Below are positions 60,931 to 64,000 of a DNA stretch of 64,000 bases, piece after piece; position 1 is the first letter of the stretch, and the number at the start of each line of letters is the position of its first letter. A program made the translations under genes and the position numbers. The DNA lies in NCBI RefSeq assembly GCF_050947335.1, contig NC_134983.1, forward strand, positions 3,968,001-4,032,000, given 5' to 3'. The notes beneath the pieces are model-generated. The model saw only the letters and a program-made list of their open reading frames with translations. It was not told where the DNA came from and made no database searches. This stretch comes from Megachile rotundata (lineage: Eukaryota > Arthropoda > Insecta > Hymenoptera > Megachilidae).

Positions 60931-61060
60931 AAAATTACTTATACTCTATAGTAAGCCTGTAAGTCTGTCTAACCCTTTGTACAACTAAATGTAAGCCTCA
61001 TGTACAGCTTTATAATTCTCTTATGAGAGTTCAACTTAAGCTTAAATAAAAAAAAAAAAA
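60094..61060. mobile_element. LINE fragment with inverted 5' part (I-like group)
   Basis: The left part codes on the minus strand (RNase H and C-terminus of ORF2 to its stop). The right part, about 60,935-61,060, runs in plus sense into A13 at 61,048-61,060. An inverted inner segment followed by a sense 3' end with poly(A) is the product of twin priming. No target duplication was identified. Confidence 0.55.
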
Positions 61061-61204
61061 TTTCAGTAATTGTAAAACTTGTAATTTATTTATGCTTAGC
61101 AAAATACAAAAATGTCATAGGATATTATTATGGACGATAGAAATTAATTTTTAATCCACTTCGAAAAAGGAGAAGATTGCTCAATTCGATCAGTATATTT
61201 TTAT

Positions 61205-61360
61205 TTTTATCTATGTATGTTCACCGATTACGCCTAGCTGGGTGGACCGATCGAAACGAAACCTTTTGCATCGGGTAGGTTCTGACTCCCCATTGGTACC
61301 ATTATCAAAAAATTTTTCATTTTTTAATTGCAAAGTATTGTTATTGCAAGACAACCGGCA
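61205..61360 (+). repeat. Repeat-like block beside the 136-bp array
   Basis: GC-richer than its surroundings (ACGCCTAGCTGGGTGGACCG) and directly next to the array; probably part of the same repetitive element. No coding frame. Confidence 0.35.
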
Positions 61361-61363
61361 ACT

Positions 61364-61855
61364 TTTGAAATAAACTTTTCTCGATTTTAGTGCGCTTTTA
61401 ATATCTTATCACGGGCATGATTCTGAAAAATTTTGTTCATATACAAATTTCGCGGAAAGCTTTAGTTTTCGAGATATTAGCGAAAAATTGTTGAAAAGTT
61501 TTGAAATCAATTTTGGACGATTTTAATGTCCTTTTAATATATTGTCAGGGGCATGATTGTGGACAACCTTTTCCTTATGCATAATTGACGGAAAGCTTTA
61601 GTTTTCGAGATATTAGCGAAAAATTGTTATTAACTTTTGAAATCAACTTCGAACGATTTTAATGTCCTTTTAATATGTTGTCAGGGGCATGATTGTGGAC
61701 AACCTTTTCCTTATGCATAATTGACGGAAAGCTTTAGCTTTCGAGATATTAGCGAAAAATTGTTATTAACTTTTGAAATCAACTTCGAACGATTTTAATG
61801 TCCTTCGAATATGTTGTTAGGGGCGTGGTTCTGGACAACTTTTACTTAATTATGT
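61364..61855 (+). repeat. 136-bp tandem array, about 3.5 copies
   Basis: The GGGCATGATT box recurs at 61,413, 61,549, 61,685 and (as GGGCGTGGTT) 61,821. Each unit also has GGAAAGCTTTAG, TTCGAGATATTAGCGAAAAA and AATGTCCTTTTAATAT. The middle units are nearly identical, so the array expanded recently. Confidence 0.9.
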
Positions 61856-62124
61856 TCATGGCATTTACGCAGACAAAAAAAAAAGCCCGGAAGAACTGTC
61901 TCACAGTATCCTATACAATTCTCCCCATTCCACTAAAAAGCGTGAAATAAAATAATTTTAAGAAAACAAATACGCCGACATCGAAATGCACTAAAAAGTA
62001 TAAAATAATTTCTATTTCTTAATGAAGTAATTTCTATTTCATTCAATCATACAATTACGTAACAGATATGAATGAAACCTATTTACTCGTTAGGTAGTAT
62101 ATTAAATAGGGTAGAGGACATGAA

Positions 62125-62400
62125 AAATTGAGAGCTTGAAAAGTTGGAAATTTGAAATTATGTAAATACTGCGATTTGGATATTTGGTAATTTATTGACC
62201 TGGGGATTTAGAAATTTAAGGATTTAAGAATTTAAGAATTTGAGAATTTGAGAATTTGAGAATTTGAGAATTTGAGAATTTGAGAATTTAAGAATTTGAG
62301 AATTTGAAAATTTGAGAATTTGGGAATTAAAAAATTTTGAATTTTGGAAACTTGAAAATTAAGAAATCTGAAGCTGTAAAAGTTTAAGAATTTCGGGACT
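62125..62400 (+). repeat. AATTTGAG minisatellite
   Basis: Contains the purest run of the family, about seven perfect AATTTGAG units at 62,234-62,290, flanked by degenerate units. Confidence 0.9.
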
Positions 62401-62639
62401 TGCAATATACAAAATTAAAAAATTTAATAAGTAGTACTTAGATATATGATAATATTTTATTTCAAAAATTAACGATATTTCAATCATTATCGACATATCA
62501 AATGAGTAATAAAATTCCGATATTACCGACATATACCAATAACAATACCAATAATAACATTTCTAATTTATATTTATATTTCAGACTTGCTAAAATAATT
62601 CAATAAAGAACGTCCAAGAAAAAGATGACGATTCGTAGT

Positions 62640-63200
62640 AATTAAGGCAATTATTCTACGTAAAGTGTACACGAGAAACCAGTGTGCGCATATTATTCGC
62701 GTTTAAAAAAGAATATCCTGTGAAAAAGTGGCTGAACGTACGGCTGGCAAGCGCGAAGTAATTTGCATGCTTGCAATTTCACTAGCCGCGAAACTCGAAT
62801 TACCCGCGTAATTAAGATGCACGCTCGTGGTCTCTGTTAATTAACCGCGCATTCATGCATCGTCTTCGGCTTCGAGAAGCGGAGATCGCGCGAAGAAACT
62901 AGCGATATCGTGAAAACGGTGATTTAACTTCCGCGAATTTAAAACTGCTCGCGTTTAATTTTGTGTCGGGTTAGCAGTAAAATTAAAACGTATAAACGAA
63001 CAGTGAGAGCGGGATAAAAAGGGGACAAACAGACAGCTCACGACGAAAGACGTAATGATTTTTCGTGGTTTTTCACGCAACATTTACGCCAGTCTCAAAC
63101 GAGGTTTGTTTGCATCCGCTTGCGCTCCGCTGCCTTTCCTAGGAAATGTTCGAGGTAGTTTTAATCCTGATGCGAACCTGATGAGTGTTTGAGCGACACG
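62640..63200. promoter_or_regulatory. Candidate control region upstream of the collagen exons
   Basis: GC- and CpG-richer than its surroundings and free of repeats. Holds an octamer ATTTGCAT (62,761-62,768), the palindrome GTTAATTAAC (62,836-62,845) and a plus-strand GATAAAAAGGGG. The place fits an intron-1 enhancer or shared promoter of a type IV collagen pair, but nothing here proves function. Confidence 0.3.
62955..63083 (-). other. 42-codon frame with signal-peptide-like start
   Basis: Minus-strand ATG followed by a basic stretch (MLREKPRKIITS) and a hydrophobic core (FVVSCLFVPFLS), then a stop. It could be a leader exon of the collagen gene, spliced out before the stop, for example at a GTTCGT after the hydrophobic core. 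No homology supports this; chance is equally likely. Confidence 0.15.
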
Positions 63201-64000
63201 AAGCTTGTGCGCTTATCACTAACTTCAAAATTATGGTAATGTTACGTGTGATGATGTTATGTTCCTAATAACTCGTCATATTTCACGAAGCGGACACAAC
63301 TCTATTGGTTATAAATTAAATTAATACTTAAACATATGAGCTGCTTTATTTTAAACGATAGTTAAATTTTAAGAAGAATTTGCTTTAGTTTGCTTTAGTT
63401 AAGCATAGATGTTTCCCTTTCATATTTGTAATAATCTAGTAAAAGATATAAAGTCTTTGGATATTCTGAATATTTTTATTGAAAGTAGACTCCATTTGAA
63501 ATAATTCTCTTTCTCAAACCAATATTTGCAATAATTAATTGTAATACAAAATTGAAGTAATTTTCTATTTGCATTTATTATTAATTATTACAATTTCAAT
63601 GTGTATCGTTCTGAATGTCTTTACAATTGATAAAAATTAATGTTGTTATAACATCGACAATGGTCAAGATATTATTACAGTAATCGTAGACAAATTATTA
63701 TTGTTAAGGTGAAATTATGAGAGGTCACATACTGCCCTCATTTCTTTTAGCTTTGTTCAAGAAATTGATTTATCTTTCTTAATTTAGTAAAATTAAAAAT
63801 ATATGTCATAGTTATCAAATCACAGAATTTATTATACAATAAGTTGAATTACCTGTGAAACAGGAGATAACATTTCAATTTAATTTGACGGTAATGTTGG
63901 TACGTGGAAATAATAAATTTTGTTGCAGTAATTTAATTTACTTTGACTAGTAACTCAAAATTGATACAAAATGCAAAGCAGAAATAAAAGTGAAATAAAA
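63201..64000. other. Non-coding AT-rich DNA at the window end
   Basis: Nothing recognised. Confidence 0.5.

Noticed and set aside
62234..62290. Regular short repeats that could suggest a CRISPR array
   Set aside because: 8-bp units without spacers in a eukaryotic genome.

Overview
This window is AT-rich eukaryotic DNA, almost certainly insect and probably hymenopteran. A bee is plausible from the 8-9 bp GAATTTG-type minisatellites and the R1-clade retrotransposon, but the species cannot be fixed from sequence alone. There are no bacterial features and no CRISPR array.

The only host gene I can support is a type IV collagen alpha chain (basement membrane collagen) on the minus strand. It fills 28.8-58.1 kb. 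Twenty-five coding exons can be placed with matching splice phases: 22 carry only Gly-X-Y repeat with interruptions, one is mixed (end of the triple helix plus start of NC1), one is NC1 only, and the last carries the end of NC1 plus the C-terminal tail. They total about 1,730 codons to the stop at 29,139. All 12 NC1 cysteines are present, and so are the Met and Lys that form the sulfilimine cross-link in animals. The chain continues for 79 residues after its last cysteine, ending in a Tyr/Pro/Arg-rich basic tail, which is unusual. The signal peptide and 7S exons are not seen; they lie upstream of 58.1 kb or outside the window.

The first 28 kb holds no convincing host gene. It is a graveyard of repeats: a solo LTR with intact 5-bp target duplications (3.1-3.9 kb), tandem duplications (5.9-6.6 and 12.1-12.4 kb), a TA-flanked foldback element around a decayed DUF4817-like coding remnant (14.7-15.65 kb), a long perfect-register foldback with six CTCF-like boxes (16.7-18.2 kb), a frameshifted Ty3/gypsy RNase H-integrase remnant (19.2-20.6 kb), a GC-rich island (22.0-22.65 kb), and an internally deleted R1-clade non-LTR element with an 894-codon chimeric ORF (about 23.56-27.4 kb).

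Upstream of the collagen exons (58.1-64 kb) are an 88-bp tandem repeat, a 312-bp TTAA-flanked MITE inserted in it (a second copy lies in a collagen intron at 40.9 kb), a LINE fragment whose arrangement fits a twin-priming inversion, a 136-bp tandem array, and a CpG-richer island (62.64-63.2 kb) that may be regulatory. Collagen introns carry three minisatellite blocks of the same family as those in the intergenic DNA.
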